Assembly (NCBI RefSeq): GCF_900100155.1
Contig: NZ_FMTP01000004.1
Location: 124,001 to 188,000 of the forward strand
DNA length: 64,000 nt
DNA from: Ancylobacter rudongensis
GTDB lineage: Bacteria > Pseudomonadota > Alphaproteobacteria > Rhizobiales > Xanthobacteraceae
Direction: 5' to 3'
In this document: positions 21,188-29,480 of the stretch, piece by piece
How positions within the stretch are numbered: position 1 is the stretch's first letter
Layout of the letters: every line of letters begins with the position of its first letter
Position numbers and translations under genes: made by a program
The notes under the pieces: model-generated
What the model saw: only the letters and a program-made list of their open reading frames with translations
What the model was told of the DNA's origin: nothing
The model's database searches: none

Positions 21188-22090
21188 CTATGTGCTGCCT
21201 CGCTTTTCACCGAGCCTGGCCTCGATGGCGAGCATGTCGCGCCAGGCCATGCGCTTGCCGAGCGGGGTGCGCAAGAGATAGGCGGGATGGAAGGTGGCCA
21301 GCGCCGGGATGACCCGGCTGCCGGTGTCGTACTCCACCCAGCGCCCGCGTGCCTTGGTGATTCCCTCGCGCAGGCCGAGCAGGGTCTGCGCCGAGGGACC
21401 GCCAAGACAGACGAGGAAATCGGGATTGGCCAGTTCGACCTGCCGGCGGATGAAGGGCAGGCAGATCGCGGTTTCCTGCGGCGTCGGCGTGCGGTTTCCC
21501 GGCGGGCGCCAGGGCACGACATTGGCGATGTAGGCACTCGTGCGGTCGATGCCGATCGCCGCCAGCATCCGGTCGAGCAACTGGCCCGAGCGGCCGACAA
21601 AGGGCTTGCCCTCAATGTCCTCGTCGCGCCCCGGCGCCTCGCCCACCAGCATCAGCCGGGCTGAGGGGTTGCCGTCGGCGAAGACCAACCGGGTGGCGGT
21701 GTGCTTGAGCGGGCAGCCCTCGAAGCTCTCCAGCAATGCCCGCAGCGCGTCGAGGTCCGGGGCGGAGGCGGCGGCCTCGCGCGCCTCCAGCGCCGCCACG
21801 TCAGGCGGCGGCGGGGAGGCGGGTGCGAGAATGGCGGGGGCTGGCGCCGGAGCGCGGCGGGCTGGCGGCGCGGGGGCAGCGGCGGCGCCTGCCGTGCGCG
21901 GCGGTTCCTGAGCCGCGAGGGGAGGGGCCGCGGCGCGCGCGGCCTGGCTCTCGGCGAAACGGTCGACCGGCTCCTCACCCAGCGCGACATCGACCCCCGC
22001 CTCCAGATGGAAGGCGAGAATGTCGGCAAGGGCGTCGCGGTCGCCCGCCCAGTCGTCGCCGTTGCCGCTGTCGCTAAGTGTCGAACTCAT
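21188..22090 (-). CDS. Uracil-DNA glycosylase, family 4/UDGa-like
   Basis: 300 residues. Removes uracil from DNA to start base-excision repair. The catalytic core is C-terminal: GEAPGRDEDIEGKPFVGRSGQLLD (motif A), NVVPWRPPGNRTPTPQE, and TFHPAYLLR (motif B). The first 110 residues are an Ala/Pro-rich low-complexity extension. Family 4 enzymes normally hold a [4Fe-4S] cluster with four Cys; here the CxxC before the core is reduced to one Cys (EGCPLKHTA) and the Cys before RPP is Trp. Start at 22090 (MSSTLSDSG) is preferred to the upstream in-frame ATG at 22174. Divergent from the ETF-QO gene. Confidence 0.88.
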   Translation of the reverse strand: MSSTLSDSGNGDDWAGDRDALADILAFHLEAGVDVALGEEPVDRFAESQAARAAAPPLAAQEPPRTAGAAAAPAPPARRAPAPAPAILAPASPPPPDVAALEAREAAASAPDLDALRALLESFEGCPLKHTATRLVFADGNPSARLMLVGEAPGRDEDIEGKPFVGRSGQLLDRMLAAIGIDRTSAYIANVVPWRPPGNRTPTPQETAICLPFIRRQVELANPDFLVCLGGPSAQTLLGLREGITKARGRWVEYDTGSRVIPALATFHPAYLLRTPLGKRMAWRDMLAIEARLGEKRGST

Positions 22091-22203
22091 AAGGCGCATT
22101 CTTCCTGTCGGATGGCTGATCCTATCCGTCGCGGGGAGAGTTGTCAGGTCGGGGCAAGCGTGGAAGAAGTCCAATCAGTACCCTGCGGCAGCGGAGAGAT
22201 GGA

Positions 22204-23874
22204 ATGGACGCGGCGGAACTGCCAGCAGAACTACCTGAGCGCGAGGCGATGGAGTTCGACGTGGTGATCGTCGGCGCCGGTCCGGCCGGGCTCGCCGCCG
22301 CGATCCGGCTGAAGCAGCTCGACGAAAACATCTCGGTGGTGGTGGTCGAGAAGGGCTCGGAGGTCGGGGCGCATATCCTCTCCGGCGCGGTGGTCGATCC
22401 TTCCGGGCTCGACCTTCTGTTCCCCGATTGGCGCGAAGAGGCCGACCCGCCGCTGAAGACCCCCGTCACCGACGATCGTTTCTATTTCCTCGGCCCCGCC
22501 GGGGCGCTTCGGCTGCCCAACGCGCTGATGCCGCCGCTGATGAGCAATCACGGCGCCTATGTCGGCTCGCTCGGCAATGTCTGTCGCTGGCTGGCGGGCA
22601 AGGCGGAGGCGCTGGGCGTCGAGATCTATCCCGGGTTCGCCGCCGCCGAAGTGCTTTATGAGGATGGCGCGGTGGTGGGTGTCGCCACCGGCGACATGGG
22701 GATCGGCCGCGACGGCGCGATCACCGACCGCTTCACTCGCGGCATGGAACTGCGGGCCAAATACACGCTGTTCGCGGAAGGGGCGCGCGGCCAGCTCTCC
22801 AAGCAGCTGATCGCCCAGTATGGCCTCGATGCCGGGCGCGAGCCGCAGAAATACGGCATCGGCCTCAAAGAACTGTGGACCGTGCCGGCGGAAAAGCACC
22901 GGCCGGGGCTGGTGCAGCATTCCTTCGGCTGGCCGCTCGACAACGCCACCGGCGGCGGCTCCTTCCTCTACCATATGGAGGACCGGCAGGTGATGGTGGG
23001 CTTCGTGGTCCACCTCAACTACGCCAATCCCTGGCTCGCCCCGTTCGAGGAATTCCAGCGCTTCAAGACCCACCCGCTGGTGCGCGAGACGCTGGAAGGC
23101 GGCAAGCGGATTTCCTATGGCGCCCGTGCCATCACCGAGGGCGGCTACCAGTCGGTGCCCAAGCTCGTCTTCCCCGGCGGGGCGCTGATCGGCTGCGCCG
23201 CCGGCTTCGTCAATGTGCCGCGCATCAAGGGCAGCCACAACGCCGTGCATTCCGGCCTGCTCGCGGCCGAGGAGGTGGCGAAGGCGCTGGCCGTCGGGCG
23301 CCAGCACGATCAACTTACCGGCTACGAGGCCGGCTGGCGCGGCTCGGCGATCGGGCGCGATTTGTGGAAGGTGCGCAACGCCAAGCCGCTGTGGTCTAAG
23401 CTCGGCACCGCCATCGGCATCGCGCTGGGCGGGGTCGATATGTGGCTGAACACGCTGCTCGGCGTCTCGCCCTTCGGCACACTGGGGCACGGCAAGCCGG
23501 ATTCGGCGACGCTGAAGCCGGCCGCGCAGGCAAAGCGCATCGACTACCCCAAGCCGGATGGCGTGGTGTCCTTCGACCGTCTGTCCTCGGTGTTCCTGTC
23601 CAACACCAATCATGAGGAAGACCAGCCGATCCACCTCAAGGTCGCCGACATGGCGCTGCAGAAGGCGTCGGAACTCGAGGTCTATGGCGGGCCGTCGGCG
23701 CGCTACTGCCCGGCCGGCGTCTATGAATGGGTGGAGGAGGGCGGCGCGCCGCGCTTCGTCATCAACGCGCAGAACTGCGTCCACTGCAAGACCTGCGATA
23801 TCAAGGACCCGAACCGCAACATCACCTGGGTGGCACCGGAAGGCGGGGGCGGGCCGAACTACCCTAACATGTGA
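22204..23874 (+). CDS. Electron transfer flavoprotein-ubiquinone oxidoreductase
   Basis: 556 residues. Passes electrons from reduced ETF (fatty-acid and amino-acid dehydrogenases) to ubiquinone at the inner membrane. FAD-binding motif VVIVGAGPAGLAAAIRL near residue 20; a [4Fe-4S] binding C-terminus with CPAGVYEW and NCVHCKTCDIKDP, followed by NITWVAPEGGGGPNYPNM, is diagnostic. The start at 22204 has ggagag upstream; a further ATG before EFDVVIVGAG (residue 16) is possible. The pepsin-like gene follows only 9 bases later, so it may be cotranscribed. Confidence 0.96.
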   Translation: MDAAELPAELPEREAMEFDVVIVGAGPAGLAAAIRLKQLDENISVVVVEKGSEVGAHILSGAVVDPSGLDLLFPDWREEADPPLKTPVTDDRFYFLGPAGALRLPNALMPPLMSNHGAYVGSLGNVCRWLAGKAEALGVEIYPGFAAAEVLYEDGAVVGVATGDMGIGRDGAITDRFTRGMELRAKYTLFAEGARGQLSKQLIAQYGLDAGREPQKYGIGLKELWTVPAEKHRPGLVQHSFGWPLDNATGGGSFLYHMEDRQVMVGFVVHLNYANPWLAPFEEFQRFKTHPLVRETLEGGKRISYGARAITEGGYQSVPKLVFPGGALIGCAAGFVNVPRIKGSHNAVHSGLLAAEEVAKALAVGRQHDQLTGYEAGWRGSAIGRDLWKVRNAKPLWSKLGTAIGIALGGVDMWLNTLLGVSPFGTLGHGKPDSATLKPAAQAKRIDYPKPDGVVSFDRLSSVFLSNTNHEEDQPIHLKVADMALQKASELEVYGGPSARYCPAGVYEWVEEGGAPRFVINAQNCVHCKTCDIKDPNRNITWVAPEGGGGPNYPNM

Positions 23875-23883
23875 GGAACGACC

Positions 23884-24921
23884 ATGCGCAGCCGTGTTCT
23901 CGCCGCCCTGGCGATCGGGGCCAGCCTGTTTATGGGGGGCAGCCTGCCGGCGCGCGCGCAGGAGAAGCCCGATTACGCGCCCTACCGGGAAGGGCTGTTC
24001 CTGCGCTACCTCAATGCCGAGCCGGGCGAGATCGACGGCGTGCCGCGCATCGGCCTTTCCCTTGGTGGGCGGCCGCTGCGGGCGGTGATCGATTCCGGGT
24101 CCACCGGCATCGTGGTGGCGGCGGAATTCGTGCCGGGCTTCGAGACCATGCCCTCGCTGGGGCCGGCCAAGCTGACCTATTCCAGCTCCGGCCGGGTGAT
24201 GCTGGGCCAGTGGGTGGTGATGCCGGTCACGCTTTCCGGCCGTGAGGGGGCGAGCGTCACCACCGATCCGCTTCCGGTGCTGGTCGTGACCGAAGTGCAG
24301 TGCCTCGACTATGCCCGCGTCTGCCAGCCCACCAACGCGCCGCGCAACATCGCCATGGTCGGCGTCGGCTTCGCGCGTGAGGGCGACAGCCAGAGTCAGA
24401 GCACGCCGGACAAGAACCCACTGCTGCATGTCACTGGCGGCGAGGGCGCGCGCCGGCAGGGCTACATCCTCTCGCCGGAAGGCGTGCATGTGGGCCTGAC
24501 CGCCGCCAATACGCGCGGCGCCTTCCGCTATGTGAAGCTGGACCGCCGGCCCGACGGCACCGACTGGGCGCCGCTGCCGGGCTGCGTCGCGCTGGGCGGC
24601 TCGACCCTGCCTGCCTGCGGTACGGTGCTGGTCGATACCGGCGTGTCGGTGATGTACATGACGGTGCCGGAAGCGCAGGCGGCGGGGGCGCAGGGAACGC
24701 TGCCGCCGGGCACGCAGGTGGCGATCAGCATCGGTACGGAAGGCAGCGCCTTCCCGCTCTACAGCTTCAACGCCGGTGATGGCGGGCCGATGAGCCCGAG
24801 CGCCATCCATCTGCGGGTGGCGGACGACCGGACCTTCGTCAACACCAGCTACCACCTGCTGAACGGCTTCGACGTGCTGTTCGATGGCGAGGGCGGTTAT
24901 GTCGGGTTTAGGCCGCGCTGA
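23884..24921 (+). CDS. Secreted protein with two pepsin-like D-[ST]-G motifs, putative aspartic peptidase fold
   Basis: 345 residues. Signal peptide with cleavage about ARA-QE (residues 25-26), so periplasmic or secreted. Not a family I can name. It has two active-site-like segments: AVIDSGSTGIVV with D70, and VLVDTGVSVMYM with D251. Both resemble the paired Asp motifs of bilobal pepsin-type peptidases (hydrophobic-hydrophobic-D-T/S-G-S/T), spaced 181 residues apart as expected for two lobes. LTYSSSGRVMLG after the first motif could be the flap region, where pepsins have a Tyr. Four Cys are seen in the mature part in two close pairs. Lies 9 bases after the ETF-QO gene with ribosome site gaggaacg. 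Confidence 0.7.
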   Translation: MRSRVLAALAIGASLFMGGSLPARAQEKPDYAPYREGLFLRYLNAEPGEIDGVPRIGLSLGGRPLRAVIDSGSTGIVVAAEFVPGFETMPSLGPAKLTYSSSGRVMLGQWVVMPVTLSGREGASVTTDPLPVLVVTEVQCLDYARVCQPTNAPRNIAMVGVGFAREGDSQSQSTPDKNPLLHVTGGEGARRQGYILSPEGVHVGLTAANTRGAFRYVKLDRRPDGTDWAPLPGCVALGGSTLPACGTVLVDTGVSVMYMTVPEAQAAGAQGTLPPGTQVAISIGTEGSAFPLYSFNAGDGGPMSPSAIHLRVADDRTFVNTSYHLLNGFDVLFDGEGGYVGFRPR

Positions 24922-24930
24922 CGTGCGCCC

Positions 24931-25392
24931 TCAGAACAGGCTGAACAGGAACACCGCGAGCAGGATGGCGGCGGCCCACAGGTCCGTCACCATCGCCACG
25001 GTCTCGCGCATGGTGCGGTGCGGGCGCATCAGGTGGTTGACGCCGGCCAGGCCGAGAAACAGGCCGCCGATGAACGCCACCGGCAGCGCCCAGATCGAGA
25101 ACAGGATCGACAGAATGCCGGCGAGGCCGATGGAGGCATTGGCGAAGCCGAGTTCCTGCACCACCACATGCGCGCGAGTTTCATCGACGCCGAATATGCC
25201 CTTGAGCGTGAAGCCGGGCCGCAGGATCTGGGTGACGCCGGCCAGCAGCAACCGCACGCCCACCGCCCAGAAGGCGAACCATTTGGTGGCGATGACGATC
25301 AGGCTGCCGAGCCCGGTAATGCCGGGATACTCCGCCGCGATGCTCAGCAGCGGCGCCACCACCATCGTCAGCGCGACTATTGCATAATACAT
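24931..25392 (-). CDS. Small integral membrane protein, conserved, function unknown
   Basis: 153 residues with about four hydrophobic segments (MYYAIVALTMVVAPLLSI, ATKWFAFWAVGVRLLLAGV, a middle segment at SIGLAGILSILFSIWALPVAF, and the C-terminal WAAAILLAVFLFSLF). Between them are conserved-looking loops such as DETRAHVVVQELGFANAS and NHLMRPHRTMRE. I recall similar proteins under DUF6790, not certain. Start at 25392 is preferred to 25422 because it opens directly with the first membrane segment. Confidence 0.75.
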   Translation of the reverse strand: MYYAIVALTMVVAPLLSIAAEYPGITGLGSLIVIATKWFAFWAVGVRLLLAGVTQILRPGFTLKGIFGVDETRAHVVVQELGFANASIGLAGILSILFSIWALPVAFIGGLFLGLAGVNHLMRPHRTMRETVAMVTDLWAAAILLAVFLFSLF

Positions 25393-25593
25393 GCGGTTCC
25401 CGCTCCCGTTCAGCCTGCCCAAACCCGCGGCGAGTGTGCTGACTAAGCCGCGCCGAAGTCAATGAAGCCGATGGCGCGGCAGGGTTTTTCCCACCGGAAC
25501 GGCGCCGGGCGGGGCGCGCGCCTGGGTGGCGCAGAGGGGGGCTCATTGCACCCCAATACCGCCTGAAAGCCGCGCGGCGACAGGGCGGGCGCC

Positions 25594-25611
25594 GTGTCAT
25601 GGAACTGTAAC
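25594..25611 (+). promoter_or_regulatory. Pho box (PhoB operator) upstream of phnCDE
   Basis: GTGTCAT-GGAA-CTGTAAC matches the PhoB direct-repeat consensus CTGTCAT-N4-CTGTCAY at 12 of 14 bases, 70 bases before phnC. Two weaker 11-base units (gcttCATccac, ccgTCACcgcg) follow in register to about 25637. It predicts induction when phosphate is scarce. Confidence 0.65.
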
Positions 25612-25681
25612 CGAGGCTTCATCCACCCGTCACCGCGGGGGGCTACCCCAAGCCGGTCTTCAACAGGCCGGCGGAGCACCG

Positions 25682-26524
25682 ATGGCGGCAGCCCTTCAAC
25701 TCGACCGAGTGAGCAAGACCTACGGGCAGATGCGCGCGGTGGAAAACGTCTCGCTCACCATCCAGCCCGGCGAGCGCGTCGCTCTCATCGGCGCCTCCGG
25801 GTCGGGCAAGTCGACGCTGATCCGCCTCGCCTCCGGCCTCATCCTGGCCGATAGCAACGGGTCGGGTTCCGGCGCCGTGCATTCCTTCGGCATCAAGGTG
25901 CAGGAAGGCGGCAGGCTGGCGCGCGACGTGCGGGCCGCCCGCCGCCATATCGGCCTGGTGTTCCAGCAATTCGCCCTGTCGGGCCGGCTCACCGTGCTGA
26001 CCAATGTGCTGGTCGGCGCGCTCGGCCGGATGAGCGCATTGCGCGGCACGCTCGGCCTGTTCAACGCCGATGAGCGCCGCACCGCCTATGCCGCGCTCGC
26101 CGAGGTCGGCATCGCCCAGCACGCGGCCAAGCGCGCCCGCGAGCTTTCCGGCGGCCAGCAGCAGCGCGTCGCCATCGCCCGGGCGCTGGTGCAGGGCGCC
26201 AAGCTGGTGCTCGCCGACGAGCCCATCGCCTCGCTCGACCCCAAGAGCGCCAAGCGGGTGATGGACACGCTGGTGACGATGAGCCGCGACTACGGCATCG
26301 CGCTGGTCGTCTCGCTGCACCAGGTGGACTACGCCACCGCCTATTTCGACCGCATCGTGGCGATGAATGCCGGCAAGGTCGTGTTTGACGGCCCGGCCTC
26401 GCAGATCAACGCCGCCTTCCTGACCGAGCTCTACGGCGCCAGCGCCGAGGAGCTGATCCTGCCCAGCCAGTTCGTGGTGCCGGCCCCGGCCGAAGCCGCA
26501 GCCCCCTCCCAGACCGTTTCCTGA
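25682..26524 (+). CDS. phnC: Phosphonate-type ABC transporter ATP-binding protein
   Basis: 280 residues. ATPase on the cytoplasmic face that drives import of phosphonates or a related oxyanion. Walker A GASGSGKST, Q-loop VFQQFALSGRL, signature ELSGGQQQRVAIAR, Walker B KLVLADEPIASLD, and the switch His in SLHQVDYA. The ATG at 25682 starts MAAALQLDRVSKTYG; the frame continues upstream but through the Pho box. phnD follows after 14 bases. The Pho box and the order C-D-E fit phosphate-starvation induction. Confidence 0.95.
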   Translation: MAAALQLDRVSKTYGQMRAVENVSLTIQPGERVALIGASGSGKSTLIRLASGLILADSNGSGSGAVHSFGIKVQEGGRLARDVRAARRHIGLVFQQFALSGRLTVLTNVLVGALGRMSALRGTLGLFNADERRTAYAALAEVGIAQHAAKRARELSGGQQQRVAIARALVQGAKLVLADEPIASLDPKSAKRVMDTLVTMSRDYGIALVVSLHQVDYATAYFDRIVAMNAGKVVFDGPASQINAAFLTELYGASAEELILPSQFVVPAPAEAAAPSQTVS

Positions 26525-26538
26525 CAGGAGCAACCCCC

Positions 26539-27540
26539 ATGAAGCGTCTCATTGCCGCCGGCCTCGCGCTGGCTGCCCTTGCCGTCCCGGCTCGCGCCGA
26601 AGAGATCAAGGAGCTGAACTTCGGCTTCATCTCGACCGAGTCCTCGGCCAACCTCGCCAAGAGCTTCGAGCCCCTGATCAAGGACATGGAGAAGGCCATC
26701 GGCGTGCCGGTGAAGCCGTTCTTCGTCGGCGACTATGCTGGTGTCATCGAGGGCATGCGCTTCAAGAAGGTCGATATTGCCTGGTACGGCAACAAGTCGG
26801 CCATGGAAGCGGTGGACCGCGCCGGCGGCGAAGTGTTCGTGAAGACCGCCAAGCCGGACGGTTCTTCGGGCTACTACTCGCTGATCGTCACCAATGTCGA
26901 TCGCAACGACATCAACAATCTCAAAGACATCCTCGATTGCTCGAAGGGCTATAACTTCGGCAACGGCGATCCGAACTCGACCTCGGGCTTCCTGGTGCCG
27001 AGCTACTACGTGTTCGCGCTGAACAATGTCGACCCGAACAAGTGCTACAAGCGCGTCGTCGCCTCGAACCATGAAGGCAACCTGCTCGCGGTCGCCAACA
27101 AGCAGATCGACTTCGCCACCAACAACACCGAGAACGTGTCGCGCCTGCAGCAGACCCGCCCGGCGGAAGCCGCCAAGATCAAGGAAGTGTGGCGCTCGCC
27201 GCTGATCGCCGGCGACCCGATCGTGTGGCGCAAGGATCTGCCTGCCGACCTGAAGGCGAAGATCTACACCTTCTTCATGACCTATGGCCGCAACGGCACG
27301 CCGGAAGAGATCGCCCACGCCCGTGAGGTTCTCGCCAAGACCTCGGACGGCTGGGGTCCCTTCCTCGCCTCCTCCGACGCCCAGCTGATCCCGGTCCGCC
27401 AGCTCGAACTGTTCAAGGCCAAGGTCAAGGTCCAGAACGACGACAAGCTCTCGGCCGACGAGAAGGCCGCGAAGGTCAAGGAGATCGACGCCAAGCTCGC
27501 CGCTCTCGAAGACCAGCAGAAGAAGCTCCCCAGCATGTGA
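26539..27540 (+). CDS. phnD: Phosphonate-type ABC transporter, periplasmic binding protein
   Basis: 333 residues. Signal peptide ([22 protein letters not shown]). The ligand pocket motifs of PhnD are present: [14 protein letters not shown] and [15 protein letters not shown], where the Ser-Thr-Ser holds the phosphonate oxygens. The C-terminal 40 residues are a Lys/Glu-rich helix typical of PhnD. Ribosome site aggagcaa. Substrate could be 2-aminoethylphosphonate, methylphosphonate or phosphite; the sequence does not decide. No C-P lyase genes are in the window. Confidence 0.95.
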   Translation: MKRLIAAGLALAALAVPARAEEIKELNFGFISTESSANLAKSFEPLIKDMEKAIGVPVKPFFVGDYAGVIEGMRFKKVDIAWYGNKSAMEAVDRAGGEVFVKTAKPDGSSGYYSLIVTNVDRNDINNLKDILDCSKGYNFGNGDPNSTSGFLVPSYYVFALNNVDPNKCYKRVVASNHEGNLLAVANKQIDFATNNTENVSRLQQTRPAEAAKIKEVWRSPLIAGDPIVWRKDLPADLKAKIYTFFMTYGRNGTPEEIAHAREVLAKTSDGWGPFLASSDAQLIPVRQLELFKAKVKVQNDDKLSADEKAAKVKEIDAKLAALEDQQKKLPSM

Positions 27541-27545
27541 GGCGC

Positions 27546-27569
27546 GCGGGACCGCACGTTCGGTCCCGC
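27546..27569 (+). repeat. Hairpin after phnD
   Basis: Perfect 9-bp stem GCGGGACCG / CGGTCCCGC with a 6-base loop, 6 bases after the phnD stop. There is no T run, so it is more likely an mRNA-stabilising element that favours the abundant binding protein than a terminator. Confidence 0.6.
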
Positions 27570-27587
27570 ATCCTGCCACCGAAAAAC

Positions 27588-27622
27588 GTCATCCCGGACG
27601 GCCGAAAGGCCGATCCGGGATC
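27588..27622. repeat. Palindromic intergenic repeat (REP-like) between phnD and phnE
   Basis: ATCCCGGAcGGCC-GAAA-GGCCgaTCCGGGAT forms a nearly perfect hairpin. Elements of the form gtcatcccggacggcc are frequent in genomes of this order, so I read it as a dispersed extragenic palindrome; no other full copy is in this window. Confidence 0.6.
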
Positions 27623-27679
27623 GCTGCGACAGGGCCCGCCGATGACGCAGGCCGGACGACGATCACGGGGATAAGCCAC

Positions 27680-28504
27680 ATGTTTGCCGCTGCCGACGAC
27701 GCCCACCGCTCCGCCACGCGCACCATGCCGGCGCCGCCGGTGACGCCGCTCACGACACGGTTGTTCCGCCTGGCCGTCGCGGCGCTCACCATCGTGGTGC
27801 TGGTGGCCGCCTGGTACGAGGCGGAGATGAACCCGGCGCAGCTCTGGCGCGATTCCGGAAATATGGCGACCCTTGGAGCCGATTTCCTGCGCCCCGATTT
27901 CACTGACTGGGACGTCTACGTCAACGCCATGCTGGAGACGCTGGCGATCGCCATCTGGGGCACGCTGCTGGCGGTCATCGCCGGCATCCCGCTCGGCATC
28001 CTCTCGGCCGAGAATGTCGCCCCGCACTGGATGGTGTTCACCGTGCGCCGGCTGATGGACGCCTGCCGCGCCATCAACGAGCTGGTCTTCGCGCTGATCT
28101 TCATCGCCGCCGTCGGCCTCGGCCCCTTTGCCGGCGTTCTGGCGCTGTTCATCCACACCACGGGCGTGGTCGCCAAGCTGTTCTCCGAGGCGGTCGAGGC
28201 GATCGATCCCGCCCCGGTCGAGGGCATTCGCGGCACCGGCGGCACCTGGCTGCAGGAGGTCATCTATGGCGTGCTGCCGCAGGTGATGCCGCTGTGGATT
28301 TCCTATGCCCTCTATCGCTTCGAATCCAATGTCCGCTCGGCCACCGTGCTCGGCATTGTCGGCGGCGGCGGCATCGGCATGACCTTCAACGAAACCATGC
28401 GCGGCTTCCTCTATTCGCAGGCCTCGGCGATCCTGATCATGGTGGTGATCACCGTCTCGCTGCTCGACATGGTGAGCCAGCGCATCCGCAAGCGGTTCAT
28501 CTAA
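27680..28504 (+). CDS. phnE: Phosphonate-type ABC transporter permease
   Basis: 274 residues with about six membrane helices and the permease EAA loop near the end of the middle third ([20 protein letters not shown]). The segment [17 protein letters not shown] is typical of PhnE. Forms the membrane channel for PhnC/PhnD. It is 139 bases after phnD, separated by two hairpins, so expression may be lower than that of the binding protein. No second permease gene (phnE2) is present. Confidence 0.94.
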   Translation: MFAAADDAHRSATRTMPAPPVTPLTTRLFRLAVAALTIVVLVAAWYEAEMNPAQLWRDSGNMATLGADFLRPDFTDWDVYVNAMLETLAIAIWGTLLAVIAGIPLGILSAENVAPHWMVFTVRRLMDACRAINELVFALIFIAAVGLGPFAGVLALFIHTTGVVAKLFSEAVEAIDPAPVEGIRGTGGTWLQEVIYGVLPQVMPLWISYALYRFESNVRSATVLGIVGGGGIGMTFNETMRGFLYSQASAILIMVVITVSLLDMVSQRIRKRFI

Positions 28505-28616
28505 GGCGCGGAGAAGGCCGTTGCAACCGACGGTATGCGCGGTATAGTTGCGTGCCGGCCCCTTTACCGTCCGGTCAGCGTGTTGATTTCCATGAACTCC
28601 TGGCATGGGTAGGGAA

Positions 28617-29279
28617 ATGTCCGCTCAGACCGAGATTATCGTGACCAACGGCACGACAGCGGCGGTGACCGCATGGCTGACGTTGGGGCCGACGCCCGGA
28701 TGTGTTTCCAGCGTCAGCGACGTGCCGTTCGTGACGACGCAGGTAACGCCCCTGCAGGGTTCCTTCGTGCTGGCGGGCGGTGCGTCCGTTTCCTACACCT
28801 CGCCCGATTCCCTGGGCTTCAACGGCAACATCACCTTCGGCACCCCGCCTTTGAACTGTCCCACCCCGGACTGCCCGGACGGGATCAACCTGGCGGAGTT
28901 CATCGTCAACAATGCGTTCCAGGGTCCCTACGCCCAGGAGACCATCGACATCAGCGCGGTTGGCGGGGTAAATGCCCTCATCGAATTCCAGATGAGCGGG
29001 GGCGGAGCCTGGTCGGCGAGCACCGCTTATCCGGACGTCACCTCTTTTCAGAACAAGGCGATCGGTGCCAATCTCGGCCAGGTCGGCGTATTTCCGTATG
29101 GCTGCGACGATTGCACCGCCAGCGTCAGCCCGCCCCCTTGCGCGACCCCTCCGGTGAACGCGCCGAATCCCCTGACCCCGCAGAAGACGGCGATCTGCAA
29201 TGTTCAGCGATCCGCCAGCGGCAGCGGGGGCACGGTGACCATCACCTTCCTCGGCTTTGCGGACGGCGTGACCTGCTGA
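28617..29279 (+). CDS. Conserved hypothetical protein, Gly/Pro/Cys-containing, thaumatin-like features possible
   Basis: 220 residues without an obvious signal peptide. Composition differs from the neighbours: rich in Thr, Ser, Gly, Asn and Pro, with ten Cys (for example NCPTPDCPDG, YGCDDC, PPPCATPP). Segments such as ETIDISAVGGVNALIEF and VGVFPYGCDDC recall thaumatin/osmotin-like beta-sandwich proteins, but I cannot claim the family. Many Cys suggest disulfides and an extracytoplasmic place, so either export is non-classical or the true start differs. ATG 28617 follows gtaggga; the in-frame ATG at 28605 lacks a ribosome site. Stands alone between phnE and an ABC exporter gene. Confidence 0.75.
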   Translation: MSAQTEIIVTNGTTAAVTAWLTLGPTPGCVSSVSDVPFVTTQVTPLQGSFVLAGGASVSYTSPDSLGFNGNITFGTPPLNCPTPDCPDGINLAEFIVNNAFQGPYAQETIDISAVGGVNALIEFQMSGGGAWSASTAYPDVTSFQNKAIGANLGQVGVFPYGCDDCTASVSPPPCATPPVNAPNPLTPQKTAICNVQRSASGSGGTVTITFLGFADGVTC

Positions 29280-29480
29280 CCCGGTGATGCGCGTGGCCCA
29301 CGCGCCGTCATCGACGCGAAGGCGCGGGCGCACGGCGTCCGCGCTTTCATTTTGCCGGTCGGCGCGGACGGTAGCGGAGAATAGCACCCAGGCTCTCCAA
29401 ACGGTAATGTTGCGGCCACCCTCCCGCCAGCTTCGCCCGGCGTAGATGAGGTAATCGCGACCTCTGCCGGAGTAGCCCCC

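Noticed and set aside
22231-24855. 874-codon open frame opposite ETF-QO and the pepsin-like gene
   Set aside because: Spans two real genes with recognised motifs. Long antisense frames are expected at this GC content.
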